Source: Caprimulgus europaeus (lineage: Eukaryota; Chordata; Aves; Caprimulgiformes; Caprimulgidae). From it: 64,000 nucleotides of DNA. Positions 34,578 through 45,946 of the stretch are shown in pieces. The DNA lies in contig OU015542.1 of assembly GCA_907165065.1 (NCBI GenBank), forward strand, positions 496,001-560,000, given 5' to 3'. Position numbers and translations under genes: made by a program. The notes under the pieces are model-generated. The model was given only the letters and a program-made list of their open reading frames with translations, searched no databases and had not been told where the DNA came from. How positions within the stretch are numbered: position 1 is the stretch's first letter; the number at the start of each line of letters is the position of its first letter.

Positions 34578-35850
34578 AGACCCCTCTTCTTCTGGGCAGA
34601 GAGTGATGCAGGACAGGCAGTGGTTCACAGAAGCATGTCCCCACTCCTGTCCATGGAGACACACTGTCCATGGGGTGACAGCTTTCCCCTCTCCTTTGCT
34701 GACCAGGACTCCCAAACTCCCTTGCTGTTTGCCAACCTTCTTTTTCCACTCTCCCTGCCATGTGAGGTGTCTCTCCCCTGTCCAGCTCTGTCTGTCACTC
34801 CTTGTCCCACAACCTGTGGGCTGTCCCAGCATGTTGATGCCAGACCTTCCCCACCAGTACAGCTGCGGGACAGCAGAGCCCCTCTGCACAGGGAGACCTG
34901 GGAAATGCTGTCAGTCACATAAACAAGCAGAGCTGCCAGCTGGTCCCTGAGGCACTGCTGAGTGAAGAGAGAGACTTCAGGGGTGGGCTGCAATTGTTTC
35001 AGAAGAAAGCATGTTGTGGGGTGCTCTCTGAACAAGGAATGCTTTCAAGTTTTAACTTCATCCACTTCCTCTATTAAGCTGCTGCAAACCAGTCAGTCTG
35101 CACTGTGCGTGCCCATTTGAAGCACAGAGTGCTTTGCTTAACCCCTTCCCTTCAAGGCTGTTTTAAATGTTGCCTTTATTTTCTAGAGTATGTCTACATG
35201 AGCCTGCTGCCAGGGAGGGGTTCATGCAAAGCTCCCCCCTCCCCATGCCCAACCTGCAGGTGTTATGGTGAAGAGGCACTAGGTCTCTGCATGGAGTGGG
35301 AGCAGAGCAGGGGGCTTCACATCTCACAGCACTCTCCCACCTCTCTATGCAAAGTCATCTGCCAGGAGCTTCTTGTGGGAGTAGGCCAGCCTTAGCCAGG
35401 AGAGAGATGAGCCTCCTGCTCCTTTCACGGGCAAAATTTATTTCTGGGCAAAACGGCAGTGAAAATGGAAAAAAAAAAGAAGAAAAAAAGGTTGGGGTTT
35501 TTTTTTATTTGAAAGATTCTTTTCATGTCTTAATTTTTCCCCTAAGTATTGCAAAGGTATGCTTATTCCCCCAAACAACAGCAAACCCTTCCCCTCCCCC
35601 CAAAAACCAGAAGATGAATCCTCAGCAAGGGGAACCTCCCAGGTGCAATCTGGTGTTCAGGGCTGGTGTGCATCACTGCGCAGTTTGTGTTTGCAGTTTG
35701 CCCACCACGGACTTTGTGTTCCTCCAGATGCACAATGAGGGGCCATGTACGTAACAAAGCAGTTTTCCTCTGCGTGTCTCACAGGGCATATGCACAAAGG
35801 GCACTTGCACTTCTCACCCTCTCATCCCATCACAAAAGCTCTTGCTACAG
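34578..35850. other. unique sequence, nothing recognised
   Basis: Short A- and T-rich runs lie at 35468-35505. No repeat family or exon was recognised. Confidence 0.45.
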
Positions 35851-36039
35851 TCGTCTGCAAAAAGACCTGGAAACCAGCACTCTTCTGCTAGGGAGACCTC
35901 CATGAAGAGCAAACCCAAAGGCCACAAGGCTTCCTCTCTGGGCAGAGAGGAGGTGCTCCTACATGGACTGCAGCAGCAGATAATTTGGCCCACACAGACA
36001 GTCAGCACAGCAAGTCACACTCTCCACAGCAAGGGTCAG
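35851..36039 (+). CDS. candidate internal exon, phase 0-0, unknown gene
   Basis: An acceptor (CTCTTGCTACAG) ends at 35850 and a perfect-consensus donor (CAG then GTAAGT) starts at 36040. The 63 codons between are open, with phase 0 at both edges, so the exon could be skipped without a frame change. Residues include SSAKRPGNQHSSARETS, then REEVLLHGLQQQIIWP. No domain is recognised and no neighbouring exon in compatible phase was identified. The strength of the donor is the main evidence; the polypyrimidine tract is weak. Confidence 0.18.
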
Positions 36040-37162
36040 GTAAGTAACTCGTCCAGGAGAGCAAGATGCACCCAGGATGCCAGGAGAGCACCAACTTGCA
36101 CCAGCCAGTCAGGCAGTGAGGTTGTCAGCATGACTTTGTCCTAGAGGAAGGTGGCTGTGGAGGTACTGCATGGCTTCTGAGATGAGGCAGGAGTATGTGC
36201 TCATAGCTCCAGGGTAGGAGAAGATGAGCAGAAGGTCCCAGAGAAGGGTGCTCTGACCATCTCCTGACTTCCTTCAGCTACAGATCTTTTTACACTCACA
36301 CTGGCCTTATGCATGCCCTATCACAGCTTCTACTGTTTCACCTGGACCCTGGTGACAACTCCTCTGGTCCCTGTCTTCTCTACCTGTATTGATTGGAGAG
36401 TTTCACTCTCAGCTTGGAGATGTCCTCCAGCTTCCTTGCTATAGCAGATCCTTGAGTGGTCCAGGCACAGTGGGAATGCAGTGAGGATGCCTGGCAGTGA
36501 GGGATGCGGAGTTCTGAGAGGAAGACTTGGCAGGAGTGTGTTCTGTGCACACAAGAGCAGGAGCATCTACACTCTCCTAGGGCTGATGTCTGAACAGCGT
36601 TGTCTTTCTGGTGAAGATTCTGAGGTAGAGCTGCTCACTGGAGGTGGAGGACCATGCACTGAGAAGTGGGGTGTGGGGACAGAGGCAGCATCTGGGCAGG
36701 GTGGGTGTCAGGCACTAGGACAGCTCAAACAGCACCTGTGTTCAGTCAGAAGAATAACATCTCATTTTCCAAACCATTTCCAATCCAATTCTCTATTTTG
36801 TTTTCAGTGAAAAATGTGAAAACTGTAACACAAAGTTTCCTATGGAGGTTTCCTGTTTTGACAAAAAATCAATTTTCCATTGAGCAGATATTTTAAACAA
36901 ATATTTCTGCCTGCTGTATGAGGAATGAGCAGCATCAGTCACAGTTAGGGGAGGGAGGAGCGTGTCATGGTAAGCAGTGACTCTCAGAGATACTTGGGCT
37001 TGTGACAGAAAACATCAGCTTTGAGCTCCCTGGGCAGCACTGTGGCTAAGAGAGCTGGTGTGAGGTGGGATGTGTCACCCCTCTGTAGTGTCATCCTTTT
37101 CCTAAATAGTAGGGAAAGATGAGGGTGGTTGATTCACCCAGGAGAGGTGCCCTGAACAGGGC
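36040..37162. other. unique sequence, nothing recognised
   Basis: No repeat family, RNA gene or exon was recognised. Confidence 0.45.
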
Positions 37163-37208
37163 AGATGTGCTGGGACACACAGATGTGCTGGGACACACAG
37201 ATGTGCTG
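37163..37208. repeat. 18-bp tandem repeat, 2.5 units
   Basis: AGATGTGCTGGGACACAC occurs twice exactly and then begins a third time before diverging. Confidence 0.95.
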
Positions 37209-37429
37209 TTTCTCCTCTGATGGCTGGGGAAACCAGAGCCACCTCACCAGATTTCAGTGTCCAGTGTCAGGATAGGGAAAGTTAAATAAGATGAATCCCT
37301 CCCCATGGTACCTCCAGGTATAAGTGGTATTATGGGGTAGCAATAGGGCTGTGGAATTCCCTCTTTGAGCAATAATGTTTGCTTGGTTGACTTGATCATT
37401 ATACGATTTGCTTCTCTGGAAGAAAAGTG

Positions 37430-37930
37430 AAATGGTCAGGTAGACCCCCTAGGAGAGAGGAAATTGCTGCTGTCCTGAGAGCAATGGAGCCTGCCCAGGG
37501 AGAGACTTTCTGAACTGCAAGGCGGGAGGAAGAGCATAAAGGAACCACAGCAGGGATCAGGGCTGTTGCGATAAACATCTGGGCCTCCAGAGAGACAGGA
37601 ACAAAACTACCTAGGGATAAAACTTCCAGGAGTGAAAGTTCCCAGGACTGTGCAGAGGCTGCTGCGACTCAGAAAGAGGCTGAACTGACTGAAAGCAAGC
37701 CTGGGAGCAGGGACCCGCTTGCAAGGGCTCTGTAGGCGGGGGAGAGCTGCTAATGAGCCTTTTCATGTCTCTTCTATCTGATCTAATTCTATTCTGTCAC
37801 TTTGATTTTTCTTTCTGTGTAAAAGTTAATGCACGTTATAAATAATAGCTGCCTCTTGAACTGACTGATCTTCTTTGGGAAGCTCATTTTGGGGAAAAAG
37901 GCTAGGCAGAGACACCTCAAAGCAGTGTCT
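37430..37930 (+). mobile_element. possible LTR end and primer-binding site of an unclassified ERV
   Basis: An AT-rich 3' portion (about 37760-37860) is followed by CTTCTTTGGGAAGCTC and then TTGGGGTCCCGTCACA at about 37933. The latter resembles, loosely, a proline-tRNA type primer-binding site placed just after an LTR. No matching second LTR was found in the window, and neither boundary shows a clear terminus. If real, it is an old, broken fossil. Tentative. Confidence 0.2.
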
Positions 37931-38481
37931 AAATTGGGGTCCCGTCACAAATGCACACATTGCATCACACAAGAACCGGTGCTGGTTTTCAGGCTGTGAA
38001 GAAGAAAGGGTTGAGAATAGATTTATAAAGGTATGGAAAATCTTCCTAGGATGGGAGGTTAGAGGCCATTTTGCCTACTTCATCCTTTTGAGAGGAGCCT
38101 GGGGTGCAGCTGAGGCCGTTCGTCAGGGCCCTGTGTGGGACAAGGTTTCTAATGCAGTAGAGCTCTTTCAGTCTTTTGGACAAAGGAAGGATATTGTTGA
38201 GAAGCAACAGTCAATAAAATTGAAATGTGGAGGAGCTCACAGAGGACAAGACACTGGTTGAAGGTGGAAAGCCACAAAGTCTTCAGGCATCTCCTTCCAG
38301 CTGAAGCTGGTGCCTAAAGCGAATGGGTGCTCATTTACTTGGGCAGTTCTTCACCAAACTGAATTCTGCAATAGCTTGTGAAAGCTGGTGCACATGAGCC
38401 CAGCACTTGTAGGCCAACAGCTCAGCTTAGATGAAGGATAGAGCAATCAGGACTGCGTGGCTGGGACATGCTGTTCTGCCT

Positions 38482-38820
38482 GAATCATGTGCATTACTGA
38501 ACATTGCCTCCTTTTTGTACATCTGCTCTTGTTCCCCAGCTGAGTCCTGCACTGGACGCTGCCTAATTTGAGCGCTGTGGCAGTCAGCCACTGGCTAAGC
38601 CAAAGCTTAAGGCTCAACCCCAGCCAAGCATGCAGTGCAGGCTTAGCCTGCATGGCCATAATGGTCCTTCTGGCCCCAGACGCCATGAATGAGTCACCAA
38701 ACTTCCACTTTGGCACCCACTGGTTCCCTTGGTCTTCATCATTAAGGTGGTGACCCCAGGCTACAGAGGTGGGTGGCTGTGGCACCTCATGCCCACAGGA
38801 ACCTGCTGCATTTGGGGCAG
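38482..38820 (+). repeat. 339-bp perfect duplication, copy B
   Basis: Identical to 31152-31490, offset 7,330 bp, direct orientation. Flanks differ on both sides: GCTGTTCTGCCT before and AATCTGTAGC after. There is no A/T run next to this copy and no target-site duplication is evident around either copy, so the direction of copying cannot be decided. Confidence 0.97.
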
Positions 38821-41800
38821 AATCTGTAGCAATGTCCAGCAGGGTCTAAGCATGGTCTCTGTTCAGGCATGTTGCCAGCAGACCAATGAAGCTTCCTTCT
38901 TCAAAGGACTCTCATTGAGCAAAATCTGAGAAGAAGCCTGAGGATGAGGATAGCAGTTCCTGAGAGAAAAAAATGAGAGGAAATCTTGCTCTTTGCACTT
39001 ACTACATGGCTTTTCATTTTATTTCTGCAGAGGGAAGCTCTCCTGCTTCTGTCTACATGTTGTCTCCTTCTCTGCTTCCAACAGTTAACCAGCACAGATC
39101 TTCTTTGTCCTCTGCTCTTCTCATCTGCCATACAAGTGTTTTGCTGATCAACCAGATGCTCCAAAGTCAGGGAAGGAGAGCACTGCTCTGTGCATTTGGC
39201 TGGATACAAACAGTGCTGACGTTGAAAAGGACGCACGTAGTGAGTGCTCATGGAAGTCTCCTTCCATGGAAGTTGGTGTGTACACGGATGTGCACATGGC
39301 TGGAGCTATGCATGAATGGGGATGGGGTTAATGGCAATTTAAACTATTAATCAGTTCCTGGGGAAATAGTTGGTTCCTTATAGCTGTCCCCTTCCCTTTA
39401 ACTAAAGCAGGCTGCTGGGAGCTGGAGCCACATGGACAAGCTGTGGGTGGGCAGGAGCCCTGAGGGAGATGCCTTTGGCAACCTAAAATGTGGGTTCTAT
39501 GCAGAAAGAGCAAGACATTGCTGTGCTGAAAATGGGCTGTCAGAGGGTTATATCTGAAAACAGGGCCCCGGTCCCACACTGATGACAGGTCCAGGACCAT
39601 CTGGAGTTCAGCCTTGAGGTGGGTCCTCATGACTGACCCCAGAGAAATCCATCTGAGTGCAGGAACAATTTTCTTTTCAATCCGGTGTTGAAAACCAGTG
39701 AGGACCCAGTGCCTGGGCACACTGGAAGGGGTAGGTTCTGGGACTTAACTTGACAAGAAACACATTAATTCCTTGCTGTTTATTATTTTGCTAAATTACC
39801 CTGTGTGTTTTATGGGCGTACACCTGGCAATAGGCTCTTGAGGGAAGAGCAGACCTGCATGTGGTCAGCAGTTCATTTAGACAGGACTATACCTAGTGCT
39901 TGTTTGAGGTCTCAATCAGCTGACAGAAAAATAGAACTGTAGCTGGGGATGTTCTCACTGAAGGGCTAAAAATTCACAGAGAAGAACAGCAGCTACACCC
40001 CAAAGGTGTCACCTGAGCTTCTCAGACCTAAGCTAACTCTGGAGGTGTGAGGAGGAGCCTTCTCAGTAAGGTGGACACTTGGTGAAGTTGGGTAGAGCAG
40101 AGCCAGGCAGGGGAGCAAAATCCACTTGAGGCCTCTTGGCAAGAAACAGTGGAGTGCATGAGCTCTTGGCAGGTTTTGGGTGAATAACTGGATGGAGGTG
40201 ACATCTTGGCAACTCTTCCCATGTCAGGGGGTCTCTTGTGCTGGTGAGCTGCCTTTGAACAAGCTCCTGGGTTAGACCTGTGCTTCAAACATCTTGACTT
40301 GGGAATCCCAACAAGCTTACCTCTGCCCTCCCAACAATGTTCCTTCCTTGGAAAAGAAGCATTGAGCCACTAGAACCTCTAAGTGTTGAAAAAAACCATT
40401 TAATGCCCTCACTGTTCTGGATCTGCTAGGAGCAGGTGAAGGAGCTCTGCTATCTTCTTGCTGTGGTACTGCAAATGGTCCCCATGTACTTGGTCAGCTG
40501 TGTTGCTTCTCTGTCCCTCCCTGTAGTTCCCTGTGATTATTAAGGGCTCATTTGCTGATGCCCTGGCAGCATCGCACCAGTGCTGTCATCTCTCTGCTGG
40601 CTTGGCACTCCTGAGCGGTGGCTGAGGGCTCCTGCTCTTTTTCTGCAGTCAGATCAGGCTGTGAAAATATAATTTGCTGCCCTGCAGTTCTTGCAGCCCG
40701 TTGGCTTCCCCGCTTGGCTGCCTTTCCTTCCTGTTGACTGTCTGCTATTTTGGATGATTTTTTCCCCAAACTGTCCTCACCTTTATTTACTAGGGCAATT
40801 TGCATTGTATTATTTTCTGCACATACTTCAGAGGTTTCGTCTGCATTTCTCTTTCCTCTCTGGGGCTCCTCACTTCCTTCTGTTTAGCATTATCTGCAGG
40901 GCTCTGTCCTGTGCAGCTTCATTACAGCTTATTTCCAGTGTGCTTCTCTCTGCCTGTGTAAAGCCTCTTCCCATGTCTAAGTGCTGGCCCACCTGGGCTC
41001 TCTTAGCAGGTGACCTGATTTACTCCCTCAGACCATTTCATTATTTAAATCACCTCCATACACATCAGCTGCTCCTGTTCTTAGCTCTAACCTGTGATCC
41101 TCCCCACCCCTGCCTCAAGTGGTTTGTGGTTGTTTGGTTTTTAATTTTTCCATGTGGGTGGAAGAGGAACAGCTGTTCCCACTGGGTTCCCGTACTGACT
41201 ATGAAGGGATCCCACACAGCTAGAGGAATACCTGAACTTTTCTAGCTTTTTGGAGTTGAAACTTCTGACAGCATCTCCTTTCCATGTTCTCCTTAAATCT
41301 GTGGAGTAAAAGGCTCTGCTCTGCTGCACCCTGAACATGTGGAAAGCTCCTTCCTCAGCTCCTGCCTGTCAAAATTCCTTTTCTGTTCACTGACCCTTCA
41401 CTGAAGGGCAGTTCCCAGCTTCCCAGTTGGTTCTTCAGATTGACAAGAGAAAGAAGAGAATAAACTGTCAGGATGCCAAAATTACCTGCTAACACCAGCA
41501 AACATTTGGGACCTCTCTGAAGCTCCTGATACCCTGTGCTCCTTTGCTATAATGGCAGGTTACTAATTCAGAAATGAGCTGTGAAAGCAAAGCTTCCATC
41601 ATTGAATTTACCTTGCTTGGAGAGGCTCTGTAGAGTGCTCCAGGAGCACAGGACCTCACTTTTGGGAACACGTCTTAAGTGCTCCAGCTGGTGGTGGAGA
41701 TTCAGCCCCAGGACTGGGCTAAAGCTGTGTTGAAGTTAACCCAATGTGTATTGTGTGGACGCTGGGTCTCCATCACCATCAACCTCACTCATTGCAGGTG

Positions 41801-42316
41801 AGGGAACAGAGCTTGGACTCTTCCAAACCCTCTCCAGAGCTGAGAACTGTAATAATAAATAACAACAATAATATTAATAATTACAATAGATTTAATAACA
41901 AGATATAAGTGTCCTGGTGACTTTCCAGTATCCCACTGAGATCAAAGTGGCCCACATTCAGACTGGCCCATACCCTCTACTCCAAACAGAAAGGTTTTTT
42001 TCTGGCTGTAAACTCTTCCGATTGGAAAAATAACTTTTCTCAGCACCATCCTTCCACACCCCGCAATATATTGCTTTTTATTTTTATTTATTTATTATAT
42101 GAATTACTTTTTAAATCCAGAATTTTTGTATAGATTCAAGTGTGTATTTTTGATCCTTTTATATTCTTTCCTCAATTCCAGGTTTGTTTTTCTTTCTTAA
42201 AACCGAAATAGTAAGTTTTTAAACTTGTGTTTATTTTTCTTTTTGTTTTTTACCTCCCTTTCCAGCCTCTTTCCTATTGACATGATATTTATTTAATCAG
42301 CCTTTTCCCAGCCTGT
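38821..42316. other. unique sequence, nothing recognised
   Basis: A small (AAT)n-like tract occurs at 41848-41890. The long frame at 40691-41245 plus is hydrophobic because of pyrimidine-rich DNA and is judged spurious. Confidence 0.45.
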
Positions 42317-42802
42317 TCATAGAATCATAGAATCCCAGACTGGTTTGGGTTGGGAGGGACCTTAAAGCTCATCCAGTCCCAACCCCCCTGCCAGCAGCAG
42401 GGACACCTTCCACCAGACCAGGTTGCTCAAAGCCTCATCCAACCTGGCCCAGAACACTTCCAGGGAGGAGCAGCCACAGCTTCTCTGGGCAACCTGGGCC
42501 AGGGTCTCACCACCCTCACACCAAAGAATTTCTTCCTCACATCTCAGCTCCATCTCCCCTCTGCCAGTTTCAGGCCATCACCCCTTGTTCTGTCACTCCC
42601 TGCCCTTGGCCAAAGTCCCTCCCCAGCCTTCCTGGAGCCCCTTCAGGTACTGGGAGGCCACTGGAAGGTCTCCCCGGAGCCTTCTCTTCTCCAGGCTGAA
42701 CAGCCCCAACTCTCTCAGCCTGTCCTCACAGCAGAGCTGCTCCAGCCCTGGCATCATCCTCGTGGCCCCCTCTGGACTCGTTCTAACTGGTCCATCTCCC
42801 TG
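42317..42802 (-). mobile_element. CR1 LINE, 5'-truncated 3' end
   Basis: The left edge carries TCATAGAATCATAGAATCCC, the reversed CR1 tail, followed by the typical 3' untranslated block (GGGACCTTAAAGCTCATCC) and the C-terminal ORF2 blocks to about 42800. It is close to the youngest avian CR1 form by eye. It stops abruptly at the 5' side, as usual for this LINE. Confidence 0.94.
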
Positions 42803-44740
42803 TTTCTTTGCGTGTCTGTTTATCAATTCCTCCCACTTTGACACCCATTCCTTAAAACCCTTGTTAACTGTTTTACTGCTTTCAAATTAATTTGGTGGAT
42901 GGGACAGAACCTGAAAGACAGTTAGGGTCTTGCTTAAAAGGCTGCAGTGTGCACTCGATTATTACTCCTCTTTGTTCTCTACCTTCTACCATAATTAGGT
43001 TGTGTGCATGTGTGTGGGTTTGGGGAGGGTTATAGCTACTGAGAAATTCAGAGGAGAAATGTAGGGGGAGACATGAGGAAGATCAAATAATATGCAGCTA
43101 AAGAGGGATTAGAAGCTATCTATAAAAAATAGATTTTAGAACTGTTTACTGAACAACTTACTTTTCATTTCCATCCTTTTATTTGTGCTGAAAATGGAAG
43201 CTGGGGGGGTCTCTGTGAAATATTGGTACACTTTATTTTTTCCTACATGAAAGGACATGGAAATCTGTCCTGAGCAAAATGATGTGGAGAAAAGTTTATT
43301 CTTATGTTTTTAAACAGTCCATGAAAGCCATTTGATTTGATTACTTGGACATCTTAAAATATGTTCACACTGCTAATCCAAATATGTGCTATTTTAAAAA
43401 TTGATACAATGCAGAATATAAAAAAGCACAGATCCAACACTTGTCCTAAATTCAGTCCAAGTTTTAAACCAAACTATACGGTAGTATTAAAATTACAGAT
43501 ATTACTAGTCCATTGATTCATTCACATCATAAGCAGCATTTGCATTATGCATTTTCTCCTTATGCTTTCCATTTTCCATACAAATAAGTAACTAATCCTT
43601 ATAACAAAATATTATTATTGCATGGCATACATTCCATTTTCCAGTAAGGAGGTAAAAGGCTTCTGAGCCAAAATTTGTAATTTTTTAAATGGCAAAAGAA
43701 ATTAATTCACAGCCAAAATTTCAATCTGGCTTGATTTCCGCAGCAGAAATGTTTTTATTTCTTGGTCCTAGAAACCTCTTTCAACGAATACAAAAATAAA
43801 AAAGGTTTAGGGATTTCTCTCAGATCCAGGATAATTTTAAATAAAGAACAACCCATGGATACATGCTGATTGATTTAAATTCCATCCCTTGCAGTTGTTT
43901 GGTTTTGCTTCAATCACGCTTAAAGGGCTTGAAATTTCCAACTTGAAATTTTGGCCAGCCCAATTTTTAAAAACATTAGAGAATATAGTAAATAGAGACA
44001 GAAGGAGCTTAAAAATGTCTAAAAATTAAAGTTTCTGTCCCAGACACCTTCCTGGGAGGGGATGTGTGTTCTGTACAAGGAGACCACGAGCGCTCCAGTG
44101 CAGGCGCATCATGGTTCAGGTGAGAGGAGAACATTCACCCCCTCCTGGTGAAGGCAGATGGGACAAAGTTAAGGAGGTGAAACATTTTCCTCTGTGACTT
44201 ATTATACATGAAAAAGCATTTAAGCACAGACTTCAGTCCTTGGCCCCCTCTAGGTTGGTGCAAAGGATTGGCTCACACCCACCAGACCCTCACACATCCA
44301 ACCCTGCTCTGCTCAGCCTGTCTCTCTGCCCTCCACACTGTTGTGTCAGCATGCATGGGCTGATGGAGCGGGGTCTGGGTGGGATGGGGAGCTTGGATCC
44401 ACCCTGGAGCTGGGGAGAGGATGCAGCTGGGCCACGTCCTTCCTCCCTTCATGCTCCCCAGCTGGGTCCTGGCCCCAGTATTGGCAGAGCAAAGCCAGAA
44501 GTGCCTGGCAAGCTGCAGCAGTTGGCACCTCCGTCTAGACATTGGGCTGCTTCTGGAGACAGTGGTTATCTTTTCTTGAGGAGGAGCACAGTGTCTGGCT
44601 GTGGGTGCTGCTGCAGCAGTGACATGTGTCTGGCAGGACTGGGGGCTGAATGGCAAACAGGTCACATTAAATGGGCAGATGAAGCACATCCGTGGTGTAC
44701 TTCGGTGCTTCTGTGAGACAGCATTTCCAGTTCCTTTGCA
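42803..44740. other. AT-rich unique sequence
   Basis: 43100-44040 is notably AT-rich and free of recognisable repeats and of long open frames. It may include conserved noncoding DNA, which cannot be tested here. Confidence 0.4.
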
Positions 44741-45092
44741 CAGAATCGCAGCAGTTGGAAAAGACCTTTATGATCATCGAGTCCAACCATGAACCTCAGA
44801 CTACCAATTCCACCTCTAACCCATGTCCCTGAGCACCTCATCTGCCCATCTTTTAAATACCACAGGGAAGGTGACTCTACTACCTCCCTGGGCAGCCTGT
44901 TCCAATGCTTGAGAGCCCTTTTGGTGGAGAAGTTTTTCCTCAGATCCAATCTAAACCTCCCTTGGTGCAACTTGAGGCCATTTCCTCTTGTCCTGTCACT
45001 TGTTTCTTGGTTGAACAGACCAACCCCCATCTCTCTACACCCTCCTTTCAGGGACTTGGAGAGAGCCAGAAAGTCTCCCCTGAACCTCCTAC
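44741..45092 (-). mobile_element. CR1 LINE, 5'-truncated 3' end
   Basis: The minus frame reads [18 protein letters not shown], then [20 protein letters not shown] and the 3' untranslated block, ending at CAGAATCGCAGC (a decayed tail). Same subtype as 9653 and 34243. Similarity ends near 45092. Confidence 0.9.
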
Positions 45093-45747
45093 AGGACCCT
45101 CAGCTCCTGCTCGTTTCTCTTGGGCTCATCCTAAAACACCTCTACCACCCCAAATTGCATCCGTATTTCTTTTTGACCTGTTGCAATGAAGTGTGGCTAG
45201 TCTGGATCTGTGTTGATCAGCCTGGTGGCCACTCTGAGCAGATCATGGTTGAGCTGTCCCTGCCTTTCCCCCAGAGAAGACACTAACAGTATCAATTTTT
45301 CTTCCTCAGCTGCAGGTATTCACAACACCTCCTGCCCCTGGGACCTCTCCCCTCTTCCCAACGTCACTGGAGTTCAGTTATTCAAAGGGGCTGGCAGTCA
45401 GTTGGGCAGACTAGACAGTGTGATCCCATGAGTCTTTGTTCTTCATGAAACCAGGCTAAAAATGAGTTTTTCTCAGTGCAAGCCAGTTCACATTCTTTCT
45501 AAGAGTTCTTTGATGATCAAACATTTTCTTATTTTCTGATGTTTTATACTCCTTTCCCAAAATAACAAATTTCCTAATGGAATCAGTTAGGCTATTAGTT
45601 CTAACAGTCTTTGCCATAAACCAACAGCCTTTCTTCTAAGTCTGGCTTCTCAAATTCGACCACACTTTTTCTTGCACAAGGCAGGAGGAGCTCAGGATCG
45701 TTAGTGGTCAAATCTACCACAGATCCAGGAAGCCCAAAGGAACCTTT
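45093..45747. other. unique sequence between CR1 copies
   Basis: No repeat or exon was recognised. Confidence 0.45.
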
Positions 45748-45946
45748 TGGTGGAATATTTTAGGTTGAAGGCACATCTGGAGGTCACCTAGCCCAAGCCC
45801 TTACTCAAGTTGGGTCACCTAAGTTGGTTGCCCAGGATCATATCCAGTCAGGTTTCGAATATCTACAAGCTAGGAGACTTCACAACCTCTCTGGGCAACC
45901 TGTGCTTGACCTTCTTCACAGTAAAAAGGTGGGGGAAAAAAAAAAA
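45748..45946 (-). mobile_element. older CR1, 3' part (left half of a split copy)
   Basis: TGGAATATTTTAGGTTGAAG followed by the CR1 block CACAACCTCTCTGGGCAACC marks the 3' end of a CR1 on the minus strand. It breaks off after CTTCACAGTAAAAAGG and an A-rich stretch. Its missing continuation (TTTCCTTGTGTTCGGATGG) is at 47413, on the far side of the plus-strand CR1. The two pieces are one element interrupted by a later insertion. Confidence 0.85.

Noticed and set aside
40691-41245. 184-codon plus-strand frame with hydrophobic stretches resembling membrane segments
   Set aside because: The hydrophobicity comes from pyrimidine-rich DNA. No start context, family or conserved motif.
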